Source of the DNA: Mesorhizobium sp. M4B.F.Ca.ET.058.02.1.1
Lineage (GTDB): Bacteria; Pseudomonadota; Alphaproteobacteria; Rhizobiales; Rhizobiaceae
Direction of reading: 5' to 3'
Assembly (NCBI RefSeq): GCF_003952505.1
Contig: NZ_CP034450.1
Coordinates: 2,914,001 to 2,978,000 of the forward strand
Length of the DNA: 64,000 nt
Part shown: positions 9,292-18,571 of the stretch, piece by piece
How positions within the stretch are numbered: the stretch's first letter is position 1
Layout of the letters: each line of letters begins with the position of its first letter
Made by a program: the position numbers and the translations under genes
The notes under the pieces: model-generated
Database searches by the model: none
Told to the model about the DNA's origin: nothing
Seen by the model: the letters and a program-made list of their open reading frames with translations, nothing else

Positions 9292-9653
9292 GCAAACGAA
9301 TCCTGATGGTGGAAGACACCGAGGACAACCGCCAGATCATCCGCGATCTCATTGCCACCACCGAATACGAACTGATCGAGGCGACGGACGGCGCAGCCGG
9401 CATCGCTGCGGCGGGAGCGCACAGGCCAGACCTGATCCTTATGGACATCCAGCTCCCGGTGATCGACGGGTATGAAGCGACCCGCCGCATCAAGGCCGAC
9501 CCGGCGCTCCGGCACATTCCGATCATCGCCGTCACATCCTACGCGTTGTCGGGCGACGAGGCGAAAGCCCTTGCTGCTGGGTGCGATGGTTACATTGCCA
9601 AGCCATTCAGTCCGCGCCAGCTGCTTTCCGAGATTCGCGGGTTCCTTTCTTGA
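9288..9653 (+). CDS. Single-domain response regulator (CheY/DivK type)
   Basis: A 121-residue receiver with no output domain. The acidic pocket (Glu9, Asp10), phospho-acceptor Asp53 in LMDIQLP, the Thr/Ser switch (AVTSYA) and Lys105 (YIAKPF) are all present. It overlaps the kinase stop by four bases, so it is the obvious phosphorylation partner. Receivers of this DivK-like sort act by protein contact or as phosphate shuttles. The following gene carries a second receiver, so a branched relay is possible. Confidence 0.92.
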   Translation: MSKRILMVEDTEDNRQIIRDLIATTEYELIEATDGAAGIAAAGAHRPDLILMDIQLPVIDGYEATRRIKADPALRHIPIIAVTSYALSGDEAKALAAGCDGYIAKPFSPRQLLSEIRGFLS

Positions 9654-9666
9654 GGGAGGCAGCGCC

Positions 9667-10815
9667 TTGCACGATCCGCCTCGCATTCTCGCGGTCGACG
9701 ATACTCCGGAAAACCTTGAGATCCTGCGCATGCGCCTCGAGGCGAATGGTTACGAAGTTGCAACCGCCGCCGATGGTGAAGAGGGGCTTGCGAAAGCCCG
9801 CGAACTCACGCCTGATCTGATCCTGCTCGACATCATGATGCCGAAGCTCGACGGCATCAGTGTGGTCCGCATGCTCAAGCACGATCAATCGCTGCGATCG
9901 ATCCCCGTTGTTCTTGTCACCGCGAAGGCCGATACGCGCGACCTAGTCGAGGGGCTGGACGCTGGTGGCGACGACTATCTGACAAAGCCCTTCGAGCACA
10001 GGGCGCTGCTAGCGCGGGTGCGCTCGATGTTGCGCCAGAAGGCGCTTCACGACATTGTCGCGAGCCAGGCCAAACGCCTTGAGCACCAAGCCGCGCAACT
10101 TTCCGACTGGAACCGCTCGCTCGAGCAAACCGTGGCTGAGCAGGTGACGGAACTCGAGCGAATGGCGCGGCTCAGGCGGTTCCTGCCCGAACAGGTCGCC
10201 GACCTCATCGTTGCGGCGGGCAATGGAGATGCGCTCTTGCAGAGCCACCGCCGCGAGGTGACGGTTGTGTTTTGCGATTTGCGCGGCTTTACGGCCTTCG
10301 CAGAGACCGCCGAACCCGAAGAAGTAATGACAGTTCTGGCGGAGTATCATTCCTGTCTTGGCGAACAAATTGTCCGCCACGAGGGGACTCTTGAGCGGTT
10401 CGTGGGCGACGGTATCGTCGTGGTTTTCAACGATCCGCTGCCATGTGCCGACCACAGCGAGAGAGCTGTCTCAATGGCTGCCGCAATGCGCGACGCGATT
10501 GACGAGCATTCAGAGCGATGGCGCAAGCGGGACTATTTGCTTGGCTTTGGGATCGGCATTGCCAGAGGCCACGCAACCATCGGGCGCATCGGTTTTGATC
10601 AGCGCTCGGACTATGCCGTCATCGGCACTGTGTCGAACCATGCCGCCCGTTTATGCGAGGAGGCCAAATCGCGCCAGATTCTTGTTAGCCAACGGGTCGT
10701 CGGAGCTGTTGAGTCGCTGGTCGAATCCGTTCCTGTTGGCGAACTGACGCTGAAGGGCTTTCGCCGCCCGATGCCTGCCTATGAAATCGTGCGGTGGATC
10801 GGTCGGCCAAGCTAG
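9667..10815 (+). CDS. Receiver-class III adenylyl/guanylyl cyclase
   Basis: About 382 residues from a TTG at 9667, chosen because GAGGGAGG lies six bases upstream and the receiver starts at once (PPRILAVDDT). Receiver 1-120 with Asp55 and Lys107; a coiled linker about 130-170; class III cyclase 195-380 with VFCDLRGFT (metal Asp204), FVGDG (Asp248), and Asn324/Arg328 in VSNHAARL. The catalytic set is complete, so it should make a cyclic nucleotide when its receiver is phosphorylated. It starts 13 bases after the single receiver. A cyclase as kinase output is a less usual two-component design. Confidence 0.9.
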   Translation: MHDPPRILAVDDTPENLEILRMRLEANGYEVATAADGEEGLAKARELTPDLILLDIMMPKLDGISVVRMLKHDQSLRSIPVVLVTAKADTRDLVEGLDAGGDDYLTKPFEHRALLARVRSMLRQKALHDIVASQAKRLEHQAAQLSDWNRSLEQTVAEQVTELERMARLRRFLPEQVADLIVAAGNGDALLQSHRREVTVVFCDLRGFTAFAETAEPEEVMTVLAEYHSCLGEQIVRHEGTLERFVGDGIVVVFNDPLPCADHSERAVSMAAAMRDAIDEHSERWRKRDYLLGFGIGIARGHATIGRIGFDQRSDYAVIGTVSNHAARLCEEAKSRQILVSQRVVGAVESLVESVPVGELTLKGFRRPMPAYEIVRWIGRPS

Positions 10816-11172
10816 TAGGCGCCCTCCGCCTCTTTCGGACGATGCGTCGCGTCGAACCACCGGCACAAAAGCAGCCCAACCATTGACCGATCTCGAAATC
10901 GCCGCAACAGGCAGAAAGTGGTCGTTCCGCGAGTGGCAACCAATGGCAGCCTAAATTAGAGGCGCAAACGAGCCTCCTCACCTGTACACGCCGATGTCTG
11001 CTTTTGTGATGCGGTTACGACCTCTCAACACGACCGCGATGAGGCGCGCCGCTAGCGCCGGTGGCCGCCAGACGGAACCACACAAATGCGGTGTTTTCGA
11101 CCCCGCATTTGTAGTACTTTTTGCCCTCGCTAGATCTGGCTTCTCGCCGAAAGCGGTTCGAGGTTGAGGGCA
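10816..11172. other. Intergenic, no gene seen
   Basis: 357 bases between the cyclase stop and the LuxR-type gene. It is less GC-rich towards the right and must hold the promoter of the downstream gene, but I cannot assign -35/-10 boxes with confidence. Confidence 0.5.
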
Positions 11173-12615
11173 ATGCTTAGAGTCGTAGACAATCCCTTGA
11201 CCGTTCTGTCGAACCGGGAGCGGATGATAGCGGCAAAGTTCGCTCAGGGGATGACATATCGTGAAATCGGCGAGATGTTCTTCATAGCGCCGGCCACGGT
11301 TCGGACCCATCTGTCGGCGATCTATCGGAAACTCGACGTTCGCTGCAAAGTGGCGCTCGCTGCGTTGCTTGCGGATCGCCGCCTCCAAGGACTCGACCAG
11401 TCACCATTCGAACGCCCTTCGACAGACCGGTGGGGGCCGCCTGTCGTCGCAGTTCTCCCGTTTGACAACCTCGGTGGAGAAGAACGGTGGACGCGTATCG
11501 CGGAAGGGTTGTCGGCGGACATCATCGTTGATCTCGCCCGTTACCCCGACTTGGGCGTGATAGCCCGCCAGACAATGCTCTCATACAAGGAGCGGCGCGA
11601 TGATGTTCGATCCATCGGACGAGAGTTGAGTGCCGACTATGTGATGGAAGGAACCGTGCAAGCGGAGGGCCAGCGGGTACGCATCTGGGTGCAACTCGTC
11701 GACTCCCGCACAGGGGTCGATGTTTGGACAGCGCGTTATGATCGGTTTGCAGAAAACCTGTTTGCGATGCTGGACAGCGTGACCGAAAACGTCATCAATG
11801 TTCTTGCTACTTGCCACGGTCAACTCGCCAACCTGCGACGCGATGCAGTGCGTCGGAGGCCACCAACAAGTTTGCAAGCCTATGATTGCTACCTGCTTGG
11901 CCTTGAGCAGAAGCACCTTTTCACCCGAGCTTCGAACAAGGAAGGGATACGGCTACTGACGCGTGCAGTCGAGCTTGATCCGGGTCTTGCAAGAGCCTGG
12001 ACCGCGCTGGCTCTTGCGCATGCTGTGGACGCTTGCAACGGGTTTTCCGATGATGTTTCTGTCTCGATTGAGAGCTGGAGCGCATGTGTCAAGCAAGCTT
12101 TGGCCCTCGATCCGGCCGATATTTACGCAAGAATAATGCTCGCTGATCTTCGGGCTTTGCAGGGCGACATCGACGCTGCTGTCGAAGAACATGACCGAGT
12201 GTTGGCGTCGTCCCCAAATAACGCTGACATACTTGCCTTGCTTGCAGGAAGCTTGGCTCTGGTTGGGAGCGATGCCAAGCATGGCTACGAATTGGCCAAG
12301 CGAGCGATCCGGCTAAATCCTAATGTTCCGTGGTACTTTGGAATGTTGGGGCGCTGCTGCTTTGTCCTTGGCCTGTACCGGGAATCGTTGGTTGGGCTGC
12401 GTCGGTCCCCGTCCGACTCGCCTGCCACGCTTCTGTTCTTTGCAATGGCTCATGCGATGCTTGGTGAAACCATGCGGGCCACCAAGATGGCTGCGCGACT
12501 GAAGGACGAGTTCCCGAGCTTCACTCCCGAATTGTTCATCAACACGTACCCGGTCACCAATCCAGCGGCCATTGCCGCAATCAGAGAGGGCTCTCGGCGT
12601 GCGGGTCTATCGTAA
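11173..12615 (+). CDS. LuxR-type HTH, TolB-like and TPR regulator
   Basis: About 480 residues from ATG 11173 (a TTG three codons upstream is an alternative). Residues about 8-65 are a LuxR/FixJ helix-turn-helix (LSNRERMIAAKFAQGMTYRE, ATVRTHLSAIYRKL). Residues about 90-220 match the FlgO/TolB-like amino half (VAVLPFDNLG, GLSADIIVDLARY, YVMEGTVQ, IWVQLVD) often attached to CadC-like or cyclase proteins. The remainder is helical TPR-like repeats (LARAWTALALAHA, NNADILALLAG). No membrane segment is seen. It is probably a cytoplasmic DNA-binding regulator that senses through its TPR part, and may be the transcriptional output of the upstream kinase/cyclase cluster (inference). Confidence 0.85.
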   Translation: MLRVVDNPLTVLSNRERMIAAKFAQGMTYREIGEMFFIAPATVRTHLSAIYRKLDVRCKVALAALLADRRLQGLDQSPFERPSTDRWGPPVVAVLPFDNLGGEERWTRIAEGLSADIIVDLARYPDLGVIARQTMLSYKERRDDVRSIGRELSADYVMEGTVQAEGQRVRIWVQLVDSRTGVDVWTARYDRFAENLFAMLDSVTENVINVLATCHGQLANLRRDAVRRRPPTSLQAYDCYLLGLEQKHLFTRASNKEGIRLLTRAVELDPGLARAWTALALAHAVDACNGFSDDVSVSIESWSACVKQALALDPADIYARIMLADLRALQGDIDAAVEEHDRVLASSPNNADILALLAGSLALVGSDAKHGYELAKRAIRLNPNVPWYFGMLGRCCFVLGLYRESLVGLRRSPSDSPATLLFFAMAHAMLGETMRATKMAARLKDEFPSFTPELFINTYPVTNPAAIAAIREGSRRAGLS

Positions 12616-13026
12616 CTTCTTTCCGTTTCTGAGGCCGGCAGCTTTCCTGAGCCAGCAGCCTTAGCACAAGCGGCGAATGACCGCTCAAAGGCGCGAAGTT
12701 GCCCTCCACAATATGGGGCCGGAGCGTCGATGTCCGATGGTGGGGATGCCCGAGCACCACAATGCTGCGCAATGACGTTAGATCACGGCTCTCATCCACG
12801 CCAGGAAAGGGCTCCACCACCCCGTCGGACCGTGCTGCATCCAGACGACATAAAAGCTGTAGCCCGGCAGAGACATTGGATGCGCCTTGGTGAGGGAGCC
12901 GTTTTCCAGTTCGCGGCCGACCACGACACTTAAAATCGCAATGGCTAGCCCGGCGACAACCGCTTCGATCGCATGCAGTTCCTCGCAAAAGTTCAAATCC
13001 CAGGCTTGTCCGGGGATCGGCTAGCA
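12616..13026. other. Intergenic with one weak open frame
   Basis: About 410 bases between convergent genes. The only frame that resembles protein is the 72-codon minus-strand frame listed separately; the longer frame spanning 12581-13126 is Arg/His-rich noise. Confidence 0.45.
12778..12996 (-). CDS. Possible small membrane protein (72 residues)
   Basis: TTG-started frame whose product has one hydrophobic stretch (VVAGLAIAILSVVVG, residues about 13-28) and a Trp-rich tail. Sense-like codon use and composition are the only support; I see no good ribosome-binding site and I do not recognise it. It may be a remnant. Confidence 0.28.
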   Translation of the reverse strand: MNFCEELHAIEAVVAGLAIAILSVVVGRELENGSLTKAHPMSLPGYSFYVVWMQHGPTGWWSPFLAWMRAVI

Positions 13027-13269
13027 CTAGCTCGTTGAACGGGTAGCTTCTGGGCTCGGCATGGTGTCCGTAAGTTTGCGAGCGGCCAAAAACATTATCG
13101 TGTACGCGGTTTTCCGCCGGTCCCAACCCGCAGCCGCGGTTCTGTCCAACAAATCGTCTAGAACCGGGTCGAGCGCGACCTTCAGTTCCGCTTCGTAGTT
13201 CAGATCGGTGGCCGCGTGTGACGGCGGCGGAATCACGTTGAAGTTCGTCACGTTCATGGCTCTATCCAT
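13027..13269 (-). CDS. Small conserved-looking protein downstream of groEL
   Basis: 80 residues from the first ATG, or 76 from the ATG at 13257 (MNVTNF...). It is acidic and helical (NYEAELKVALDPVLDDLL, AAGWDRRKTAYTIMF) with no membrane segment. It lies 46 bases after the groEL stop on the same strand, so read-through from groESL could express it. A hairpin at 13277-13303 stands between them. I do not recognise a family. Its composition is protein-like, and its place in the heat-shock block suggests a stress role (inference). Confidence 0.6.
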   Translation of the reverse strand: MDRAMNVTNFNVIPPPSHAATDLNYEAELKVALDPVLDDLLDRTAAAGWDRRKTAYTIMFLAARKLTDTMPSPEATRSTS

Positions 13270-13276
13270 TTGTCAG

Positions 13277-13303
13277 GTGCCCGCGCCTCATGGGCGCGGA
13301 CAC
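13277..13303 (-). terminator. Hairpin downstream of groEL
   Basis: An 11-bp stem with one mismatch (13277-13287 with 13293-13303, 5-nt loop) directly after the groEL stop. There is no U tract on the minus strand, so it may be a partial terminator or an mRNA-stabilising 3' stem between groEL and the next small gene. Confidence 0.4.
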
Positions 13304-13315
13304 CGCCGTTTCTCG

Positions 13316-15321
<2,006 letters not shown>

Positions 15322-15429
15322 ATCGTTCTCCTTCTGGACAAACAGATTTTTGAGGTTCTTCCACACCGGACCGGCAATATCGGATCGGTGCGGGGTGCGG
15401 CGACCCCTCGCGGGCATCGCGCGCATATC

Positions 15430-15459
15430 GAGCTAGTTCTGCGACTTTTCGGTTTCAAG
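15430..15459 (-). promoter_or_regulatory. RpoH-like promoter of groESL
   Basis: On the minus strand CTTGAA (15459-15454) followed after 17 bases by CTAGCTC (15436-15430) resembles the alphaproteobacterial sigma-32 pattern CTTG...CCATAT-like. It lies about 110-140 bases before the groES start. Confidence 0.5.
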
Positions 15460-15476
15460 AGGTTCGGCAGAATTTT

Positions 15477-15503
15477 TTGGCACTCGCACCAATCGAGTGC
15501 TAG
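15477..15503. promoter_or_regulatory. CIRCE operator (HrcA site)
   Basis: TTGGCACTC, nine bases, GAGTGCTAG: near-perfect match to the CIRCE consensus (TTAGCACTC-N9-GAGTGCTAA), the binding site of the HrcA heat-shock repressor. It lies upstream of groES and between it and the divergent gene at 15657, so it may affect both. Confidence 0.93.
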
Positions 15504-15656
15504 TGCCATGAAAACATGTGGCTAATTTGGATTACAGCCGCGCATTCCCGCTTGAATTTTCCCGACGAAGGAACAAGATAATCCAAGCCTTCGCCGCCGG
15601 CGATGGCGTCAAACCGGAGTCTGACAAAGGAGCTTTTGGAAAGACGGAGGACCACG

Positions 15657-15998
15657 ATGGACCGACACAATCCCAAGCCGATCAACCTTTCTCTTGTTCC
15701 CGAAACATCCGACCTCGCGCTCGACCGTTTGTTGTCGCCGGCGCGCCATTTCACCCATCCAGACGACGTCCTTAAGGAGGATACGCTCGACATTCAGGAG
15801 AAGCGGGCGATCCTCTCGTCCTGGGCCTCGGATGCCTGCGCGGTGGAATCCGTTCCGACGCTGCGCCGACCGCCGGGAGCCGAGCAGACGATCTCCTTCG
15901 ATCAGATCATGGATGCCCTATGCCGGTTGGACAACGCAAACCGCCCGATCCCGGCTGAGAGTGGCCACAGGCACATGTCTGACCGCCTGGACGCCTGA
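15657..15998 (+). CDS. Small hypothetical protein divergent from groESL
   Basis: 113 residues from ATG 15657, which follows ACGGAGGA; an earlier in-frame ATG at 15603 lacks such a site. The product (MDRHNPKPINLSLVPE...) is hydrophilic, with no membrane segment. The middle part (DIQEKRAILSSWASDACAVE) is the most protein-like and resembles a short motif seen in small rhizobial stress-associated proteins. A CTTGAA at 15551 with an AT-rich GATAAT at 15577 could be its promoter. Its TGA touches the ATG of a longer version of usg, so the two are probably co-expressed. Confidence 0.7.
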   Translation: MDRHNPKPINLSLVPETSDLALDRLLSPARHFTHPDDVLKEDTLDIQEKRAILSSWASDACAVESVPTLRRPPGAEQTISFDQIMDALCRLDNANRPIPAESGHRHMSDRLDA

Positions 15999-16021
15999 TG
16001 TCGCAAGTCAAGGAGACGCAT

Positions 16022-16300
16022 ATGGTCACTGCGGTCAGCAGGGAATTCCGCCTGCAGATGGAAGGCTACGGCCTGACCACGGCCGAAATCCACTACCATT
16101 TTCCTGACCACCCGAGCCTGCTCCAGCTCTATGTCTGGCAGGAATACGATCTTGCGCCGAACTTCCCGGAGCTGAAAGGCTTTCTCGACTATTGGGAAAG
16201 CGAGCTGGACGGCGCGCTGCACTCCGTGCGCGTCGCCCACCACCGGCTGATCAAGCCGTCGGAATGGCGCGCCGTCGACGGGGTCATTGCCATCCAATGA
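16022..16300 (+). CDS. usg: Usg family protein
   Basis: 92 residues from ATG 16022, preceded by AAGGAG eight bases upstream; an ATG at 15998 overlaps the upstream stop but has no such site. Core motifs are EFRLQMEGYGLTTAEIHY, PDHPSLLQLYVWQEYDLAP and FLDYWESELDG, which match the Usg family, named for a gene upstream of trpF in Caulobacter. The function is unknown and no trp gene is near here. Its last 17 bases overlap, tail to tail, a frameshifted DUF982 gene on the other strand. Confidence 0.88.
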   Translation: MVTAVSREFRLQMEGYGLTTAEIHYHFPDHPSLLQLYVWQEYDLAPNFPELKGFLDYWESELDGALHSVRVAHHRLIKPSEWRAVDGVIAIQ

Positions 16301-16584
16301 AGCTCATCTCGGGCCGCAGGGCGCCGATCATCCGTGGTTGGCTTGACTTGCGAGGAGCGCGCGCTGCCGGCAGAACCAACCCAGCCCGCCTTGCCGCCCT
16401 GAGGAAGGCCTTGTGCGCATCGCGTGCGCTGCGCCATCCGTCCAGCGCGTCACGGCAGGCGCGCGCGGCAGCACGCCAACTCCCTCCGCGCGCCCAATGG
16501 GGCCACTGCTGGTCCAGGCATTCCAGTGCCTCGAAGCTGCTGGCGACCTTGCGCGAGGCGGGGGGGAAAACGAACGTCGTTCAT
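16284..16584 (-). pseudogene. DUF982 protein, frameshifted at a G7 tract
   Basis: Hidden by a frameshift. ATG 16584 follows GGAGGAAGTG and starts MNDVRFP; the frame breaks at the C7 tract (plus-strand G7, 16560-16566). Removing one base gives ASRKVASSFEALECLDQQWP, then a WRAAARACRDALDG and SARDAHKAFLRAARRAG pattern, closing at TGA 16284. This is the same architecture as the other three DUF982 proteins nearby (about 99 residues). There is no other stop. It is either a base-call error, a slippage site or a fresh pseudogene. DUF982 is a rhizobial family of unknown role. Confidence 0.7.
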
Positions 16585-16672
16585 CACTTCCTCCGTTTTT
16601 GATGTCTTTTGCCAGCAAGCAATCGCCCTGCTCGTAACGCCAAGACGTGGAGCTCTTGCCGCATCGGAGCGC

Positions 16673-16882
16673 TCAATCGTCCTCGTCGGCATCAAGGAGG
16701 TCGATCAGTTCGGCAACGCGCGTGCCCGGCAGCGGCCGTCCTTCGCCCATCAGCGCCTCGTCGCCGTTGAGCCAGCCCCAGGCCTCACGCAGTTCCTCGA
16801 ACGAGGCGCCGGTGGACAGGATATCGGCGATGAGCGTTTCGTCGATCGGCCCAAGGACCGAGACAACGTCCTTACGTGTCAT
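16673..16882 (-). CDS. Small conserved-looking acidic protein
   Basis: 69 residues from ATG 16882, preceded by GGAGGAAACG. The sequence (MTRKDVVSVLGPIDETLIAD ... LRE, ending LIDLLDADEDD) is helical and acidic, like short proteins that accompany DUF982 and Hsp20 genes in rhizobia. There is no membrane segment. It lies 88 bases upstream of the frameshifted DUF982 gene on the same strand and may head its operon. The function is unknown to me. Confidence 0.7.
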   Translation of the reverse strand: MTRKDVVSVLGPIDETLIADILSTGASFEELREAWGWLNGDEALMGEGRPLPGTRVAELIDLLDADEDD

Positions 16883-17217
16883 TACTCATCGTTTCCTCCG
16901 TCCATGCCCGGAAACGGACGCCACCACGGGCTTCTCAATGACGACCCCATCTGGGTCAAGGGCGTATGGCTAGCTGCTACAGGACATCGCATCCATGGGC
17001 TGGTCGCCCGGTCCCGATCCGCATCGGCAGGAAGCCTATCTGGCGGGGGCAATTTCTTCCTTGCCAACTCGCATCCCCAGCCAGCGCTCCAAGGACTGGC
17101 GCTTCGTCGTGGTTTCAGATGATCAGAGAGATCAGAGACCATGTCGCTCTCCGCTGTACTGATCCTTTTCGCGATCGACCGGATGCTGCGGCGGTACGGA
17201 GACCGTTGCTTCGAATT
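16883..17217. other. Intergenic, no gene seen
   Basis: 335 bases between two minus-strand genes. The left end holds the ribosome-binding site of the 69-residue gene; open frames here are Pro/Arg/Ser-rich shadows. Confidence 0.5.
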
Positions 17218-17529
17218 TCAGGCATCAGTTTCCAAAGAGTGGTCCGCGCCAATCTTCGGTCCTGTCATCCATGACGGTGCCACGGGGACATCCTCGATAA
17301 CCCCGACCCTGCGAGCCCAAGTCGTAAAGGTTTTGTGTGCCGCCTCGACAGACTTCCCGCCGTCGTAAGCGGAACAGCACGTTTCAGATGCCGCGGCGTG
17401 AAGAAGGCCACGTCTTTCGACCGCCCATTCCTCAAGGAACTCTATGGCATCCATAACACAGTCGATCCTTCGGAGAACGAAGCCGTCGTCCCTCACAAAA
17501 ATCGGCTGCTTGAACGTTCCACTTTCCAT
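17218..17529 (-). CDS. DUF982 domain protein
   Basis: 103 residues from ATG 17529 behind AAGGAGGTTGCT. Typical DUF982 features: an early hydrophobic strand (PIFVRDDGFVLRRI), a Trp-containing helix (AIEFLEEWAVERRG), ASETCCSAYDGGKSVEAAH and a C-terminal helix. The function is unknown; the family is expanded in rhizobia. A sigma-32-like promoter with a palindrome at its start region lies 79-134 bases upstream, so heat induction is plausible. It is one of four paralogues between 16.2 and 20 kb. Confidence 0.85.
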   Translation of the reverse strand: MESGTFKQPIFVRDDGFVLRRIDCVMDAIEFLEEWAVERRGLLHAAASETCCSAYDGGKSVEAAHKTFTTWARRVGVIEDVPVAPSWMTGPKIGADHSLETDA

Positions 17530-17906
17530 AGCAACCTCCTTCTGGCCGTGGAGCGCATACGAGACCCACTCAGCGGGAATAGCCGTGCAAGGACACGCAC
17601 AATTTCGCTGTGACGCGATGGGGTCACAGAAAAAATATTGGAAGTGCCTCTTGTGAGTTCAAGAGAGTGGCACACCGGGTTTCCACCCTTCCGCGGCGGT
17701 TTGACTGGCTTCCGATTCAAATGACCCTCCGTCCGAAGAAATCCGCAGTGCCGGCTAGCCGCGCCCAATTCATTTTCCTTTGGCTCGCGGCTTGCCGCCC
17801 TGAACCGAGGCGGAGGAATCTGGTCTGGGCTTCCTGTCACGAAGACAATGACCATGCCCTTGCCGCGCCACAGTTCCGATGCGATCTGAGTGGCGTTCTG
17901 CATCAT
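17493..17906 (-). CDS. Doubtful open frame after hsp20
   Basis: ATG 17906 has a good GGAGGG site and the first 45 residues (MMQNATQIASELWRGKGM, IVFVTGSPDQ) look like protein. Beyond that the sequence is Arg/Pro/Ser-rich and runs through a sigma-32-like promoter and into the start of the DUF982 gene. The true product may be much shorter, or the gene may be frameshifted. Confidence 0.3.
   Translation of the reverse strand: MMQNATQIASELWRGKGMVIVFVTGSPDQIPPPRFRAASREPKENELGAASRHCGFLRTEGHLNRKPVKPPRKGGNPVCHSLELTRGTSNIFSVTPSRHSEIVRVLARLFPLSGSRMRSTARRRLLWKVERSSSRFL
17608..17629. promoter_or_regulatory. Palindrome at the DUF982 promoter
   Basis: CTGTGAC, eight bases, GTCACAG: a perfect 7-bp inverted repeat just downstream of the -10 element at 17635-17641. 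This is where a repressor would block initiation. The ten-base gap between TGTGA and TCACA is too long for a standard Crp/Fnr site. Confidence 0.5.
17635..17663 (-). promoter_or_regulatory. RpoH-like promoter of the DUF982 gene
   Basis: Minus strand CTTGAA (17663-17658), 16 bases, CCAATAT (17641-17635): close to the alphaproteobacterial sigma-32 pattern. It lies about 106 bases before the ATG at 17529. Confidence 0.55.
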
Positions 17907-17933
17907 TGTATCCCTCCCCGATTGGCGAAGGAC

Positions 17934-17955
17934 GGCGGCGGCTCAAGCCGCCGCC
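17934..17955 (-). terminator. Hairpin after hsp20
   Basis: A perfect 9-bp GC stem (17934-17942 with 17947-17955, loop TCAA) 13 bases beyond the hsp20 stop. There is only a weak U tract, so termination is likely but not certain. Confidence 0.5.
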
Positions 17956-17967
17956 ACCACAACTGCC

Positions 17968-18477
17968 TCAGTGCTTGATTTCGATGCGCTTCGCCTGGGA
18001 CTGCGCTTTCGCGGTCTTCGGCAGCGTGACCGTCAGTACACCGTTCTTGAAGCGGGCGTCTATCTTGTCCTCCTCGACCTCGTAACCGAGGCGGATACGG
18101 CGCTCGAAGCGGCCGTAGTAGCGCTCCGAGAACTGCCTGTCCTTATCTTCCATCTCCGAGCGCTTCTCGCCCTTCAGCGTCAGCACGCCATCGTCGAGCA
18201 GGACCTCGATGTCCTTTTCCTCCAGACCGGGTACTTCGGCGGTCACCTTAACCGCCTTCTCGCCGTCGGAAATCTCGACGCTCGGCCAGCCGCCGCCGAA
18301 GGAAGAAGCCCTGCCCAAGGCCGGCAGGCTGGAATCAAAGCCACGGAACACGTCGTCGAACAATCGATTCACCTCGCGATGCAAGGACAGGAACGGATCG
18401 CGATCATTGTCTCGAAAGACGCTCGGAAGCTGGTCGCCATTGCCACGGCTCCACGGAATAAGATCACGGACACTCAT
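17968..18477 (-). CDS. Small heat-shock protein Hsp20
   Basis: 169 residues: an N-terminal arm (LIPWSRGNGDQLPSV), then the alpha-crystallin domain about 62-160 (WPSVEISDGEKAVKVTAEVP, LEEKDIEVLLDDGVLTLKGE, GVLTVTLPK) and a C-terminal IEIKH with the short I-x-I-type end. It is an ATP-independent holdase in the cytosol. It starts behind AGAAGGAGACGACAT and lies 94 bases downstream of the second hsp20 on the same strand, so both probably form one heat-shock transcript ending at the hairpin 17934-17955. Confidence 0.95.
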   Translation of the reverse strand: MSVRDLIPWSRGNGDQLPSVFRDNDRDPFLSLHREVNRLFDDVFRGFDSSLPALGRASSFGGGWPSVEISDGEKAVKVTAEVPGLEEKDIEVLLDDGVLTLKGEKRSEMEDKDRQFSERYYGRFERRIRLGYEVEEDKIDARFKNGVLTVTLPKTAKAQSQAKRIEIKH

Positions 18478-18571
18478 ATGTCGTCTCCTTCTGTTCGGTC
18501 ATGGATTACAATACTTTCCGGCGCGCCGGGCCTATCGTCCGGCGCCTTGTCCAGTCGGTCACCGGACAGCG

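Noticed and set aside
12581..13126. 181-codon minus-strand frame
   Set aside because: Arg/His/Ser-rich with no pattern, and overlaps two neighbours in other frames.
17608..17629. Crp/Fnr site
   Set aside because: TGTGA and TCACA are separated by ten bases, not the six of Crp, or the four of Fnr-type half-sites.
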